Shown here piece by piece: positions 1-9,322 of a stretch of DNA of 64,000 nucleotides. Numbering within the stretch: position 1 is the first letter of the stretch; every line of letters begins with the position of its first letter. The stretch comes from Stigmatella aurantiaca DW4/3-1 (GTDB lineage: Bacteria; Myxococcota; Myxococcia; Myxococcales; Myxococcaceae), in contig NC_014623.1 in the NCBI RefSeq assembly GCF_000165485.1, positions 5,846,893-5,910,892 of the forward strand, given 5' to 3'. Made by a program: the position numbers and the translations under genes. Under the pieces are notes generated by a model that ran no database searches, was not told the origin of the DNA, and saw only the letters and a program-made list of their open reading frames with translations.

Positions 1-1652
1 AGCAGGTGGACGACCTTGCCGCGCACGAGCAGCGGGAGAATCACCGCGGTCTTCGGGTAAGTGGGGTCGGGCCGCTTGTCCGCACCCAGCAGCCGGTAGA
101 AGACGGCCATGGCCGCATCCCGGCGGACGGGGCCCACGTAGTGCGACCGCGTGTCGCGCACCAGGCGGAAGGTGCTCTGCTCGCGCAGCGCGACGCCGAT
201 GCGGCGCACCGCCCCCTCGCGGACCCCCTTGCCCATGCCGTGCCAACCGGTCACCAGGCTGCCCTGGACGGACAGCAGCAGGCACCGCCGCCACTTGCCC
301 ATGGCATAGCGAAGCACCGTGGTGGCCACGTCCTCGCGATCGATGCTCTGGGTGAGCTGCGCTTGGGCCTCGGCGAAGGAAAGCTTCGGAGGGGGCGCTG
401 GCTTGGCGGCCGCCTCCTTGCGGGGCGCGGCCTTGCCGGGCACCGCGGGCAAGGGCTTCGCGACGGGAGGAATGGGCGCCCGCGGCCGGGGCGCTTGAGC
501 CACGGGCGGCACCACGGGCGCCACCACTGGTGCCACGGGCGGAAGCGACAGCGGCTGAGCAGACGGGGGCGGGGCCACATCCGAGGGCACCGGGATGAAG
601 GAGAGCGTCTGACGGCGCGGGGCGGGCACCTCCGCGGGGCCCGGAATGTAGGGGATGTGCTCGGGGGGCGCGGACGGCTCGGGCGGCTCGTACCGCGGCG
701 CCGGGAGATCCGGGACGGGCGGGGCACTGACGGAGGGGTCGCCCTCCAGGACGAGCTCCGCGGGCAACGTCCACATGGGGATGGTCGTCCGCTGAGGCGA
801 GGACGGAGCCTCCTCCTCGGGCACGTACTCTTCCGTGGGCTCGTAGACCTCCTCGCCGGTGATGACCTCTTCCTCAGCGCTCGGTGCCTCGAACGAAGCG
901 GCCTGGGCCTCCAGAACGGGCGCGGCCTCCAGAACGGGCGCGGCCTCAGCCTCGGCCCCGGCTTCCATCGCGGGCGCCGCCTCGGCCTCCACGGCGGGCG
1001 CGGCCACCGGCTCGAGGCTCACCTCCTCGCCGGTGATGACTTCTTCCTCTTCTTCGAGAAGATCAATGAGGTGATCCGACCGGGCCCCTCCGGTGAGCGC
1101 CTGGGCGTAGACCGACTGAAACTCCTCCTCGCTGATGAGCTCCGCGGCCTTGATCGGCTTGACCGGCTCGCCCGACGCCTCTTGCAGCGTCTTCGAGGGG
1201 CGCACGGCATTCATGTCGATGGCGCGCAGCGGCCGGAACGCCTTGCAGTACCGGCGCAGCAGCTGGTTCATCCGGAACTCGGGGACGACCACCGGCACCA
1301 CCCGCTTGCCCGTCTTGAACGCGAGCGCATCGAGCATCGCGTAGTCGTGCGGGTTCATGACCGCGACGCTCAGCCGCGTCGCGTCCACCCGCATGGGCAG
1401 GTAGTCCCTCTTGTCCGCGTCGTTGAGGTTCACCAGCTTCAACGCCTGGGGCTCCGGTGTCAGCTCCCCGGAGGCGTGGGCACACCCGTGGAGTTGCCCG
1501 AGCAGCCGCGCCAGGTCCTTCTCGGAGAGCAGCCCCAGTTCCAGCAGGTTGGTTCCCAGGCGCCCACCGTGGACAACCTGGGACTCCAGCGCCTCCTCGA
1601 GCCCCTGGCGCGTGATGAGCTTCTCCTGGATGAGCAGTTCCCCGAGGCGCAT
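1..1652 (-). CDS. MshEN (GspE N-terminal)-domain protein with GAF-like C-terminus, 3' end outside window
   Basis: The protein opens with MRLGELLIQEKLI and residues 1 to about 150 match the MshEN / type II secretion GspE N-terminal fold (LGELL, RLGTNLLELGLLSEKDLARLL, then a VAVMNPHD segment), a fold that in some relatives binds c-di-GMP. A Pro/Ala/Glu-rich linker of about 250 residues follows, with EEVITGEEV twice, and from about residue 415 a compact alpha/beta part (LRYAMGKWRRCLLLSVQGSLVTGW) resembles the GAF-like sensor seen after such linkers in myxobacteria. No ATPase domain is visible, so this is not a pilus or secretion ATPase; a signalling or scaffold role is inferred. The gene runs off the left edge of the window, so the C-terminus is missing. 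The start is the ATG complementary to 1650-1652. Confidence 0.8.
   Translation of the reverse strand, partial: MRLGELLIQEKLITRQGLEEALESQVVHGGRLGTNLLELGLLSEKDLARLLGQLHGCAHASGELTPEPQALKLVNLNDADKRDYLPMRVDATRLSVAVMNPHDYAMLDALAFKTGKRVVPVVVPEFRMNQLLRRYCKAFRPLRAIDMNAVRPSKTLQEASGEPVKPIKAAELISEEEFQSVYAQALTGGARSDHLIDLLEEEEEVITGEEVSLEPVAAPAVEAEAAPAMEAGAEAEAAPVLEAAPVLEAQAASFEAPSAEEEVITGEEVYEPTEEYVPEEEAPSSPQRTTIPMWTLPAELVLEGDPSVSAPPVPDLPAPRYEPPEPSAPPEHIPYIPGPAEVPAPRRQTLSFIPVPSDVAPPPSAQPLSLPPVAPVVAPVVPPVAQAPRPRAPIPPVAKPLPAVPGKAAPRKEAAAKPAPPPKLSFAEAQAQLTQSIDREDVATTVLRYAMGKWRRCLLLSVQGSLVTGWHGMGKGVREGAVRRIGVALREQSTFRLVRDTRSHYVGPVRRDAAMAVFYRLLGADKRPDPTYPKTAVILPLLVRGKVVHL
906..941. repeat. Perfect 18-bp tandem duplication in the linker of the MshEN protein
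   Basis: Two adjacent identical 18-bp copies (906-923 and 924-941) encode a repeated six-residue Ala/Pro/Val/Leu/Glu unit. The repeat keeps the frame, so it changes only linker length. Confidence 0.85.
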
Positions 1653-1716
1653 GTCGCACCTTGATACCCGTGGGCACTCGCCTTGTGCAAGGCGGCCCTC
1701 CCTGCCCGGTAGGGGG

Positions 1717-2103
1717 TTAGTCCTCTGGGTGATGGCTCAGCGCCACCCGGTTGCCCTCCGGGTCCCGGACGTACACGGTCCACCGCGTCTCGTGCTCCAG
1801 CGGCACCCCCGCCCGGGCGAACGTCTCCACCACCCCCGCCCGCGACGCGCGGGCCATCCGGAAGGCCAGCAGCAGCAGCCCCGGCTGCTCGTGACGGAAC
1901 GGTGACGCCTCGGGGGGGCCCGAAACGGCCTCGATGGCCAGAAAGCCTCCCCCGGGCACCCCAACCCAGATGCTCCTCAGGGTGCCATCCGGCCGGAGGT
2001 GCCGGGTCAATTCGGGAAAGCCAAGCAGGTCCCGGTAGAAGGCGGTCACCCGCTCCACATCCCTCGCCTGAATGGCCACATGGTGGAAGCCCTGAACGTC
2101 CAT
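1717..2103 (-). CDS. VOC (glyoxalase/bleomycin-resistance) superfamily protein
   Basis: This is a 128-residue single VOC unit pair: the N-terminal half has FHHVAIQARDVERVTAFYRDLLGF and the C-terminal half has TVYVRDPEGNRVAL. VOC proteins are metal-dependent lyases, dioxygenases or binding proteins. The usual metal-binding Glu after the DPxGN motif (as in NRIEL) is Ala here, so a lyase of the classical glyoxalase I type is doubtful and a binding role is possible. The start ATG (2101-2103) was chosen because the fold begins immediately; the longer open frame upstream overlaps the divergent receiver gene. No substrate can be named. Confidence 0.85.
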   Translation of the reverse strand: MDVQGFHHVAIQARDVERVTAFYRDLLGFPELTRHLRPDGTLRSIWVGVPGGGFLAIEAVSGPPEASPFRHEQPGLLLLAFRMARASRAGVVETFARAGVPLEHETRWTVYVRDPEGNRVALSHHPED

Positions 2104-2131
2104 GACGCGAATGCTATGGTCTTGCCCCCCC

Positions 2132-3559
2132 ATGGCGCGACTGCTCATCATCGAGGACAACCCCGAACTCGCCTCCCTGATGGTGGCGGCCGCCCAGAGC
2201 CGGGGCCACCATGCGCAGGCTGTCCATACCGGCGAGGCCGCGCTCGCGCTGCTGCGCCCCCGCGCCTTTGACGCGGCCGTGGTGGACCTGCTGCTGCCCG
2301 ACATCCGCGGCTCCGAGGTGCTCACCGCCCTGGTGCCCAACGACATCCCCGCCATCGCCATCAGCGGTGTGTTCAAGGGTGACCGCTTCGCCCAGGAGGC
2401 CGTCAACGTCCATGGCGCCCGGGCCTTCTTCGAGAAGCCCTTCGAGCTGGATGCCCTGCTGGATGCCCTCGAACAGAAGTGTGGGCTGCCCTCCGTCGCG
2501 CTCCCCCCTCCCCCTCCGCCCGAGGCCCACGAGACCGAGGAGGCCGTTCTCGATCTGATGGACCTGCTGGTGCCGGAGGATGAGGTGGAGGAGCTGGTGC
2601 CCCTCGCGGTGACGCCCCCGCCCCTGCCCCCTCGCCCCCGGGAGGTGACCTCCCTGCCGGAGCCCCACGAGGCCGTCGAACCGGGCGTCCCCTCCGTGCC
2701 CGAAGCCCCTCCCGAGCCGGAGATGGTCCTGCCCTTCGGAGAGCGCGAGAAGGTCTGGACGAAGACCGCCCCGGTGGAGGCCGCCCCCGCCCCCCGGACC
2801 CGCCGCCGCGTCCTGCCCGAGTGGTCGCTCGAGGGGGAAATCAAGGAAGCCACCGTTCCCCGGCTCCTCAACGCGTATTACGAGGCCCGCCACAACGGCG
2901 AGCTCAAGCTCAAGCAGGGCCAAGTCCTCAAGGTCATCTACTTCGAGGCGGGCCGCCCCGTGTACGCCGCCTCCAACCTGGCCAACGAGCGCTTCGCCCG
3001 CTTCGCCCTGCGCCGCGGCGTGCTGAATGGCGAAGGGCTCCAGGCGGTAACGGCCCTCGCGAAGGAGAACGTGCGCACCGGCGAGGCGATGATCCGCCTG
3101 GGCTTCGTCGACGCCGAGCGGCACCGCCAGCTCGTCGAGGAGCAGGTGAAGGAGATCCTCTGGTCCACCTTCGGCTGGACGGAGGGCGGCTACGGCTTCA
3201 GCCCCATGCGCCTGCAACGCTCGGGGCGGGTGAAGCTGTCCATCTTCCCCGGGGACCTCCTGCTGGAGGGCGTGCTCAAGATGGAGACGCTGGTGACGCT
3301 GCGGCAGAAGATGGCCGCCCAGCGGCGGCTCTTTCCCACGGCCAACCCGCCCTATGCCCTGCACGAGCTGCGGCTGTCGGGCCCCCAGGCGATGCTGCTG
3401 GCGTACTCGGATGGCAGCAAGACGGTGGAGGACCTGCTCACCCTCACGGACCTCTCCGAGCGCGAGACGCTCGCCACGCTGCGGGGCCTGGAGCTGATGG
3501 GCGTCCTGGAGGAGCGGCGCGAGGAGCCCAGCCGGCGCCGCATCACCTTCGGACTTTGA
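2132..3559 (+). CDS. Receiver-DUF4388 protein
   Basis: A 475-residue cytoplasmic regulator. Residues 1-115 are a receiver domain (LLIIEDN acidic pocket, likely phosphoacceptor D52 in AAVVDLLLP, K102 in FFEKPF). A Pro/Glu-rich linker covers about residues 120-228. From about residue 230 comes a DUF4388 (PATAN-like) domain starting WSLEGEIKEATVPRLL, with the GELKL and GRPVYA signatures, followed by a winged-helix-like tail (LRGLELMGVLEE). DUF4388 proteins are common in myxobacterial motility and polarity signalling, but no specific role is inferred. The ATG at 2132 is preferred over upstream in-frame ATGs at 2102 and 2111 because the domain starts there and it avoids overlap with the divergent VOC gene. 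Confidence 0.88.
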   Translation: MARLLIIEDNPELASLMVAAAQSRGHHAQAVHTGEAALALLRPRAFDAAVVDLLLPDIRGSEVLTALVPNDIPAIAISGVFKGDRFAQEAVNVHGARAFFEKPFELDALLDALEQKCGLPSVALPPPPPPEAHETEEAVLDLMDLLVPEDEVEELVPLAVTPPPLPPRPREVTSLPEPHEAVEPGVPSVPEAPPEPEMVLPFGEREKVWTKTAPVEAAPAPRTRRRVLPEWSLEGEIKEATVPRLLNAYYEARHNGELKLKQGQVLKVIYFEAGRPVYAASNLANERFARFALRRGVLNGEGLQAVTALAKENVRTGEAMIRLGFVDAERHRQLVEEQVKEILWSTFGWTEGGYGFSPMRLQRSGRVKLSIFPGDLLLEGVLKMETLVTLRQKMAAQRRLFPTANPPYALHELRLSGPQAMLLAYSDGSKTVEDLLTLTDLSERETLATLRGLELMGVLEERREEPSRRRITFGL

Positions 3560-3579
3560 CGGAGGCCCCGCCCGGAGCG

Positions 3580-5757
3580 TCAGCGGCTCCGGCGGCGGTG
3601 GCGGAGTGCCACCGCCAGGGCAGCCAGTCCGAGTCCCGCGATCCCCGGGCCCGCCCCCTCACAGCCAAAGCCCGAGGGCCCTTCGTCCTCCCCATCGAAG
3701 GAGATGGGAATGTCCCGCAGGGAGGAGCCCCCCGTGAACCGCGTCTGCCCGAGCAGGTGGGGACGCACCACATAGGTGAGCGTCCGGGTGGCGCCGCCTT
3801 CCAGGGCCAGACCCTTCACCGTCAGCGCGCCCCCTTCCCACTTCACCTCCACGGGCGCCCCATCGACGCGGGCACTGCCAGCGACGTAGTCGAGCCCTTC
3901 CAGCCGCTCCACGTGCTGGATCTCCGCGACACCGCAGGCCGTGGTGTTGCGCAGCGCCACGGCCACGCCGAACAGGTTCGTCTCGGAGTTGGAGCGGTTC
4001 TCGCTGATCCGGCGGACCTCCACGAAAGGCGCCGCGGTGATGCCCACGGTCTGGCGGCGTGGCTGGCCACCCGGGGTATTCGCCCGGACGATCAACGCCA
4101 CATGGCTGCCAATGAGCCCTCCGAAATCCTTTTCCTGGGTGGACACGCTGACTTCCTGTCCCCGGAGCAGGGGCTGGGTGAGGGCGGGGCCTCCCTCCTG
4201 CGCCCAGACGACGTCCGCCGCGGAGCAGGGCCCCGTGGGAAGTGGCTGCCGCAACACCCCGCGCGCCGCCTCGCCACAGGAGATCGTCAGCTGGGAGTCC
4301 TCCAGGGGCCCCAGGATGACGTCGAGCGGCAGCGCCGTCACCTCCAGAAGCACTTCCATGTCATTGCCCACCTCGCCCGGACCCTGGCTGTTTCCGCTCC
4401 GCCAGTCGTCGAGGTTCCGCTCCAGGCGGCCCGAGACCTGGTAGGTGGACCCCTCGCAGTTGTCCTTTAGATCGAACCGCCATGCACCGGGAGCCTCGAC
4501 AGGGACTTCAACCGTCTGCTCCTCCGAGGTGCCCTCCACCGGCGTCCCGTCCACCACGCGGGTCAAGCGCAGCCTCGCCGCCACCCCCCCGCGCTGGCCC
4601 ACACAGTCGAGGGCATTCGTCGTCGTGGCCACGCCCGACACGTAGGTGGACGTGGTGAGCGACTCGCTCAACGACAGCTGGCCAGGACCAAAGGACTTCC
4701 ACTGGGGATCGATCGTCACCTGGCAGGTGGAGGCGGCCCCCTCGAGCCCCGAGCCATCCCGCATGCGGTTGGTCACGGAGAACAACAACTGGGTGCCGAC
4801 ACACGCCTCCGAGCGGATCTGCAGATACGGGGTGACGACGGATGGCTGGGCGACCTTCTTTCCGTTCTCGTCGAGCACGTACAGCCCCTCGCGGTTCAAC
4901 GAACCCTCCACGAGCCTCCAGACCGTGTCCACCGGCGCCAAGGAGCAGGCATGCCGCTGGCTGGGCCCCACCAGCGTGAGGTCTGGCTGCGGCTCCAGGT
5001 GAAAGGCCCCCGTGCCGGGCGGAAACGCCTCGAGCGGCTTGCCCCAGGGCTTCACCTGGATGAGGAAGGAGGACGGCGCCGAGAGGAGCCCCGCCTGGTC
5101 TTTGACACGCACATCATAGCGGTAGCTCTTGCCCCCCAAGTCGCACAAAAACGCATAGGGAGGGGTGAAGATGGCCGCCAGCCGTCCATCCTTGACCAGG
5201 GCCGGCGCCCCCTGCGTTATCCCCTTCCATTCATACTCCTCGAGCTCGCATTCGGGATTCGCGGGAGGCTGCACCTCGATGCGGCCCTGGCGGTCCTCTC
5301 CGAGCTTCACGACGATGTTCGAGACGGCCAGCTGGGGCCTCGGAGGCGGTGCCGTGTGGATAATCCAGACAATGAGCTGGGCCTCGGCCTTGCTTCCCGG
5401 GTGTCCATCCGACGCGGTGATGAGCACCGTGTAGCTGGTGTCCTCGCACACCACGCCGGTGGTGAGCTCCAGGGTGTATCGGCCGTTCTGCTCCCGGACA
5501 TTCACCTTCAAGGCGGCCACGCCGGACGACTCGATGATGCTCGCGTTCACCGTGACCGGTTCCGACTCCGGATCCACCACGGACATGCTGACCGAGGTGG
5601 GCGCCACGATCCTCTCGGAGATGTAGTAGGGCTCGCCGTTATTCACCTGGATGACGGGCGGCGCCGCATGGGCCGCGGGGAGGTACCCCAGCAAGCCCGA
5701 GACGACCGCAAGCCGCAGCAGGAAGCTGGGCCTAATAAGCCACTTCCGCCCGCACAT
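3580..5757 (-). CDS. Exported Ig/cadherin-like repeat protein with MYXO-CTERM-like tail
   Basis: About 725 residues. A signal peptide (basic RK, then FLLRLAVVSGLLGYLPAAHA) is followed by beta-rich repeats (VNNGEPYYISERIVAPTSVSMSVVDPESEPVTV and TSYTVLITASDGHPGS are cadherin/PKD-like). The last 35 residues have the order Cys, hydrophobic helix, Arg cluster (GFGCEG, IAGLGLAALAVAL, RHRRRSR), which resembles the MYXO-CTERM sorting signal that anchors proteins at the myxobacterial surface. The frame is open upstream to 5799; I chose the ATG at 5757, which leaves a 26-nt overlap with the preceding gene and a compact signal peptide. It is the last gene of a co-directional run and probably acts as a surface or periplasmic partner of the barrel protein before it. 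Function unknown. Confidence 0.82.
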   Translation of the reverse strand: MCGRKWLIRPSFLLRLAVVSGLLGYLPAAHAAPPVIQVNNGEPYYISERIVAPTSVSMSVVDPESEPVTVNASIIESSGVAALKVNVREQNGRYTLELTTGVVCEDTSYTVLITASDGHPGSKAEAQLIVWIIHTAPPPRPQLAVSNIVVKLGEDRQGRIEVQPPANPECELEEYEWKGITQGAPALVKDGRLAAIFTPPYAFLCDLGGKSYRYDVRVKDQAGLLSAPSSFLIQVKPWGKPLEAFPPGTGAFHLEPQPDLTLVGPSQRHACSLAPVDTVWRLVEGSLNREGLYVLDENGKKVAQPSVVTPYLQIRSEACVGTQLLFSVTNRMRDGSGLEGAASTCQVTIDPQWKSFGPGQLSLSESLTTSTYVSGVATTTNALDCVGQRGGVAARLRLTRVVDGTPVEGTSEEQTVEVPVEAPGAWRFDLKDNCEGSTYQVSGRLERNLDDWRSGNSQGPGEVGNDMEVLLEVTALPLDVILGPLEDSQLTISCGEAARGVLRQPLPTGPCSAADVVWAQEGGPALTQPLLRGQEVSVSTQEKDFGGLIGSHVALIVRANTPGGQPRRQTVGITAAPFVEVRRISENRSNSETNLFGVAVALRNTTACGVAEIQHVERLEGLDYVAGSARVDGAPVEVKWEGGALTVKGLALEGGATRTLTYVVRPHLLGQTRFTGGSSLRDIPISFDGEDEGPSGFGCEGAGPGIAGLGLAALAVALRHRRRSR

Positions 5758-8700
5758 AGAACCGGTCCGCCTCATCCTGCGCATCTCCAGACAACCCAAG
5801 ACCCTTGAATCCCAACACCGTGTAGCCTGCGGCGAACCGCAGGCCCGCGTCCACCTGGTACCCCAGCTCGCCCCGGACAGACGACAGAGACTCCCCTTCG
5901 CGCGCGGAGGTGCGGCGTGCGACTTCTGCCCCTACTTCCAGACCTCCCACCACTCGCACGGAGGGCCGAAGCGTTCCGGTGCCCACCCACGCCGCCTCGC
6001 GCCCCAACTGGGAGCGCCCCAGGTGCACGCCCGCCGCCACGGAGAGCCGGTCTCCCAACCGGACCGCGGGCAGGAGCGAAACCACCTGAAGGACACGCTC
6101 GCCAAACGCGGACCGTTCCCCAGGCACCTGCTCGCGGAGGATGCTGTAGCGCGCCACGAGCAACCAAGGGCCTGGCCGCCAGGCAACCCCGGAGGAACCC
6201 TCCAGCAAGCGTCCTCGCAGCCCATCGACCCCTCCGGTCCGGGCGAAGTTCACGCGGCCCGAGAGGGTCAGGTTCTCACGCAGCAGCGTCTCCGCCGCCA
6301 GGGCCACCAGCGTCTGCACCCGGTTCACGGCCACCGGCGGACCCCGGACCGGCGTGCCTCGCTCGTGGCGCAGCTCCGCCCGCCCCTCCAGCCGGAAGCG
6401 CTCCCGGACCCACTGCCCGAAGAGGCTCGCCGTGTCGCGCTTGAGGGAAGACGGCACATCGAGCGGATGGCGAACCCCCCGCTCATACCGACCGCCCACC
6501 TGGAACCCGCCGAAGAGGATTTGCTGGAAGCCCACCGCCCGCGCCAGACGCACCGCGTTGGCATCGTGCGCGCTGACGTCCTCCACGAAGACGCTCGTTC
6601 CGTCCTCCAGGTCCGTCCGGGCCCCCGTCACCGCCCGGCCCATCCCGAAGTCTGGCCCATCCACGTCCACCGAATAGCCGCCGTAATAGACATCGGGGCC
6701 GCGGTGCATGGCCGTATTCGCCCACACCTGAGGGCCCAGCTCGGGGCCCCAACCGCCCCGGAGCCCCACGGTGGTGTCCGGGTCGAGCGTCACGTCCACC
6801 CCCGCCGAGGCGAACGTGTCATCCACCCGGCCAAGCCCCTCGCCCCGCTGGACGAGCGCTTGCCGGTGCCCCGCGGAGAGCACCACCCGCTCGTGAACCT
6901 GCAACCGCCCCTGGAGCCCCACCGAGGTCCGTCCCCCTTCCAGGAGGGGATCCGCGCCCGCCACCTCGGCAGCGCGCAGCCAGCTGTCCCGGACCTCCAC
7001 GCGCACGCCCCACGCCTTGTGCTCGTACCCGACCCCTGCCCCAAGTGTCCGGGCCGCAATGGCCCCCGCATCGAACGGCTGGCGGGGATCCGCCGAGCGG
7101 CGGTCATCCCCGAGCAACGTGAGGCGAAAGGGCCCCAGCGGTTGGGAGGCCCGCAGCGAGAGCTGCCGGAAGAACGCGGACTCCACGTGGGCGCCATCCG
7201 AGAAGCCCTGGCTCCGCCAGCGGAAGGCCGCGTCCACCGAGCCCCCTCCCAGGGGACCGGGGCCGTGCGCCCGCAGGCCGAGCGCCTCCCCCTCCGCGCT
7301 GCTGTCCCCGGAGGGCCGCAAGTAGGACAGGCCTCCATCGTCCGAGACGCCGAACACGTCCGAGCCCACCGCCCACCCGCTGCTGCTCGCCACCTCGGCT
7401 TGCAGCGCATAGCCTCCCAGGGTGCCCTGGGCCCGCCCGGAGAGCAGCTGATACGGCGCCCCCGCGCGCCGCTCCCGGACACCGCCCAGGGTCAGCCGCA
7501 CACTCCCGGGCCACTCCGCCCAGGCCTCACCGCCCACCGCATCCCGCGCGCCCGAGAACTCGATCGCGGCGTAGTCGGCGACGAGCACGGGCTCCGGCGC
7601 CGCCGTGAGCGCATCGGTGCCGAGCCAGGAGGCGCCTGACAGGAACGACAGCGGCTTGGCCAGGAGGATGCGCCCCGAGAAGGTATCCAACTCGTAGTCA
7701 CGCCCCCGCACCAGGTGGTGCTCCGAGAGCGGCAGGCCCGTGAGGCCATCGCGATATTCCACGCGCAGCAACTCGGAGCCCTCCACGATGGAGGAGGCCC
7801 CCAGGAAGTAGAGGCTGCCCCCCGTGGCCCGCAGCTCCTCGTGCGCGGGCCGCGTGGACACGCCCCGGACCGGCTCGCTCATCCCGCCAGCGAACGCGTC
7901 CACCCCCACCTGGAGAGAGCCCGCCTTCGCCTTCACCTCCGCGAAGGGGCCGAACAGGGGATGGTGGTAGCGGCCAATCTCCCCCTCCGCCATCAAGGCC
8001 CGGTACGTCCCGAAGCCAACGCGCCCATGCGTGTCATGCTGCACTTCCAGCCGCAGGCGCCCCTCCGCGGCGTTGGGCGTCAGGCTCACCGAGTCATCTG
8101 CCCACTCCTCGATGGAGAACTCCGGATCCGGGCTGCGCTCGAAGCGCTCGGGCAACCGGGGCCGCAGCCAGCCCGAAGCGGTGTCTTCCGAGTGAAGCGT
8201 CCGGAAGTCCGTGTCCCTCAGGTCCACCTCGCCCAGGAGATGGAAGGCGCCCCACCGCGCCTCGCCATGCGCCGCCCCGCGCCCCAGGAGCTGAAAAGTG
8301 CCATTCCCGGGCGAATACGTCCCTTCCAGATCCAGCAATCCCACGAAGAAGGGACGCGCCGTGGCCACCAGCTCCACCGCGTACGTCCAGAAGAGCTCTC
8401 CGGGACGCATCAACTCCAGCTCCACCCTATTGGGCCCTGGGACAAGCGTGAAGGGAACCTCCACGCTGCCCTGGGGGCCCACCACCCACTCGCCCTTCGG
8501 CAGACGGACCCGAGTCCCTTCCGCCGCCTCCACATGCAACGAAACGGTGCCGCTGGGCACCGGCTCGCCCCGGCCCGCGGGCAGCCGCACCTGGCCCAAG
8601 GGCTCGAGGGCTCGGGGGGCGATGAGCCAGCGCCCTTCGCCCTGCTTCACCACGTCGAACCGCTGGCGGAAGAGGCGCACCGAGCCGCCCGGGGAGGACG

Positions 8701-9322
8701 CGACGATGTGCAAGAGGTTCTCTCCCGGACGCAGCGCCACCGCCGCGCGGTAGAGCCCTGCCGCATCCACCTGAGCCTCCTGGCCAGCGACCCGGACTTC
8801 ATCTCCCGGCGAGGCCTGTCCCGAGACGGTGAAGGAGACCCCACCCTCCCGCACTTCGGCCTGGGGCGGCGCCTCCGGAGAGGGCGCCAGCGCGCCCACG
8901 GACTCCTGGCTCAAGCGGACCGCGAAGTCCTGGAGCACCGCCGCGCCCCAGGGAACCTCCACGGTGGCGGCCTCGGGGCTCACACGGCCACGGGCGGGAA
9001 TCGTCCGGAGATCCACCCGCAGCCGGTGCCGGCCCGGGCGCAGGTGAATGCCTCCCGTCACTTCCGGGGCCCGGGCATCCACCCCCGTGAGGTGGTAGCG
9101 GCCCTGGGCATCCGTGAGCACCTCCCGCCCCGTGGCGAGCACCACCCGGACGCCCAAGAGGCCGGGCTCTCCCCCGCCGCACTGACCATCTCCGTCTTGG
9201 TCGTCGCACACCCTGCCCGCGATGGAGGATGCGAGCGCCACCGGATCCGCCCCGGGAACCTGGCCCCTCACGATCCCAGGGAACAGGGCCAACACGAGCA
9301 CCCAGGCCATCCATCCCCTCAC
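5732..9322 (-). CDS. Large outer-membrane beta-barrel protein with SdrD-B-like N-terminus
   Basis: A 1196-residue protein with a signal peptide (MAWVLVLALFPGIVRG). Residues about 38-110 hold a DxDxDG calcium-loop-like and SdrD-B/carboxypeptidase-regulatory fold (DQDGDGQCGGGEPGLLGVRV, YHLTGVDA). A second beta-sandwich region lies at about 150-330. From about residue 400 to the end there are alternating amphipathic strands with many G-x-aromatic turns, and the final residue is aromatic (RAEVAY), as in outer-membrane barrels. It overlaps the upstream Ig-like gene by 4 nt (ATGA) and the downstream gene by 26 nt, so the three are probably made together. A surface display, adhesion or transport role is inferred; the substrate is unknown. 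Confidence 0.85.
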   Translation of the reverse strand: MRGWMAWVLVLALFPGIVRGQVPGADPVALASSIAGRVCDDQDGDGQCGGGEPGLLGVRVVLATGREVLTDAQGRYHLTGVDARAPEVTGGIHLRPGRHRLRVDLRTIPARGRVSPEAATVEVPWGAAVLQDFAVRLSQESVGALAPSPEAPPQAEVREGGVSFTVSGQASPGDEVRVAGQEAQVDAAGLYRAAVALRPGENLLHIVASSPGGSVRLFRQRFDVVKQGEGRWLIAPRALEPLGQVRLPAGRGEPVPSGTVSLHVEAAEGTRVRLPKGEWVVGPQGSVEVPFTLVPGPNRVELELMRPGELFWTYAVELVATARPFFVGLLDLEGTYSPGNGTFQLLGRGAAHGEARWGAFHLLGEVDLRDTDFRTLHSEDTASGWLRPRLPERFERSPDPEFSIEEWADDSVSLTPNAAEGRLRLEVQHDTHGRVGFGTYRALMAEGEIGRYHHPLFGPFAEVKAKAGSLQVGVDAFAGGMSEPVRGVSTRPAHEELRATGGSLYFLGASSIVEGSELLRVEYRDGLTGLPLSEHHLVRGRDYELDTFSGRILLAKPLSFLSGASWLGTDALTAAPEPVLVADYAAIEFSGARDAVGGEAWAEWPGSVRLTLGGVRERRAGAPYQLLSGRAQGTLGGYALQAEVASSSGWAVGSDVFGVSDDGGLSYLRPSGDSSAEGEALGLRAHGPGPLGGGSVDAAFRWRSQGFSDGAHVESAFFRQLSLRASQPLGPFRLTLLGDDRRSADPRQPFDAGAIAARTLGAGVGYEHKAWGVRVEVRDSWLRAAEVAGADPLLEGGRTSVGLQGRLQVHERVVLSAGHRQALVQRGEGLGRVDDTFASAGVDVTLDPDTTVGLRGGWGPELGPQVWANTAMHRGPDVYYGGYSVDVDGPDFGMGRAVTGARTDLEDGTSVFVEDVSAHDANAVRLARAVGFQQILFGGFQVGGRYERGVRHPLDVPSSLKRDTASLFGQWVRERFRLEGRAELRHERGTPVRGPPVAVNRVQTLVALAAETLLRENLTLSGRVNFARTGGVDGLRGRLLEGSSGVAWRPGPWLLVARYSILREQVPGERSAFGERVLQVVSLLPAVRLGDRLSVAAGVHLGRSQLGREAAWVGTGTLRPSVRVVGGLEVGAEVARRTSAREGESLSSVRGELGYQVDAGLRFAAGYTVLGFKGLGLSGDAQDEADRFYVRAEVAY

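Noticed and set aside
6-1664. Long plus-strand open frame of 552 codons over the MshEN gene
   Set aside because: It is an antisense shadow caused by GC-rich codon bias; the minus-strand frame contains recognisable domains.
5651-7639. 662-codon plus-strand frame opposite the beta-barrel gene
   Set aside because: Antisense shadow; no domain or start context.
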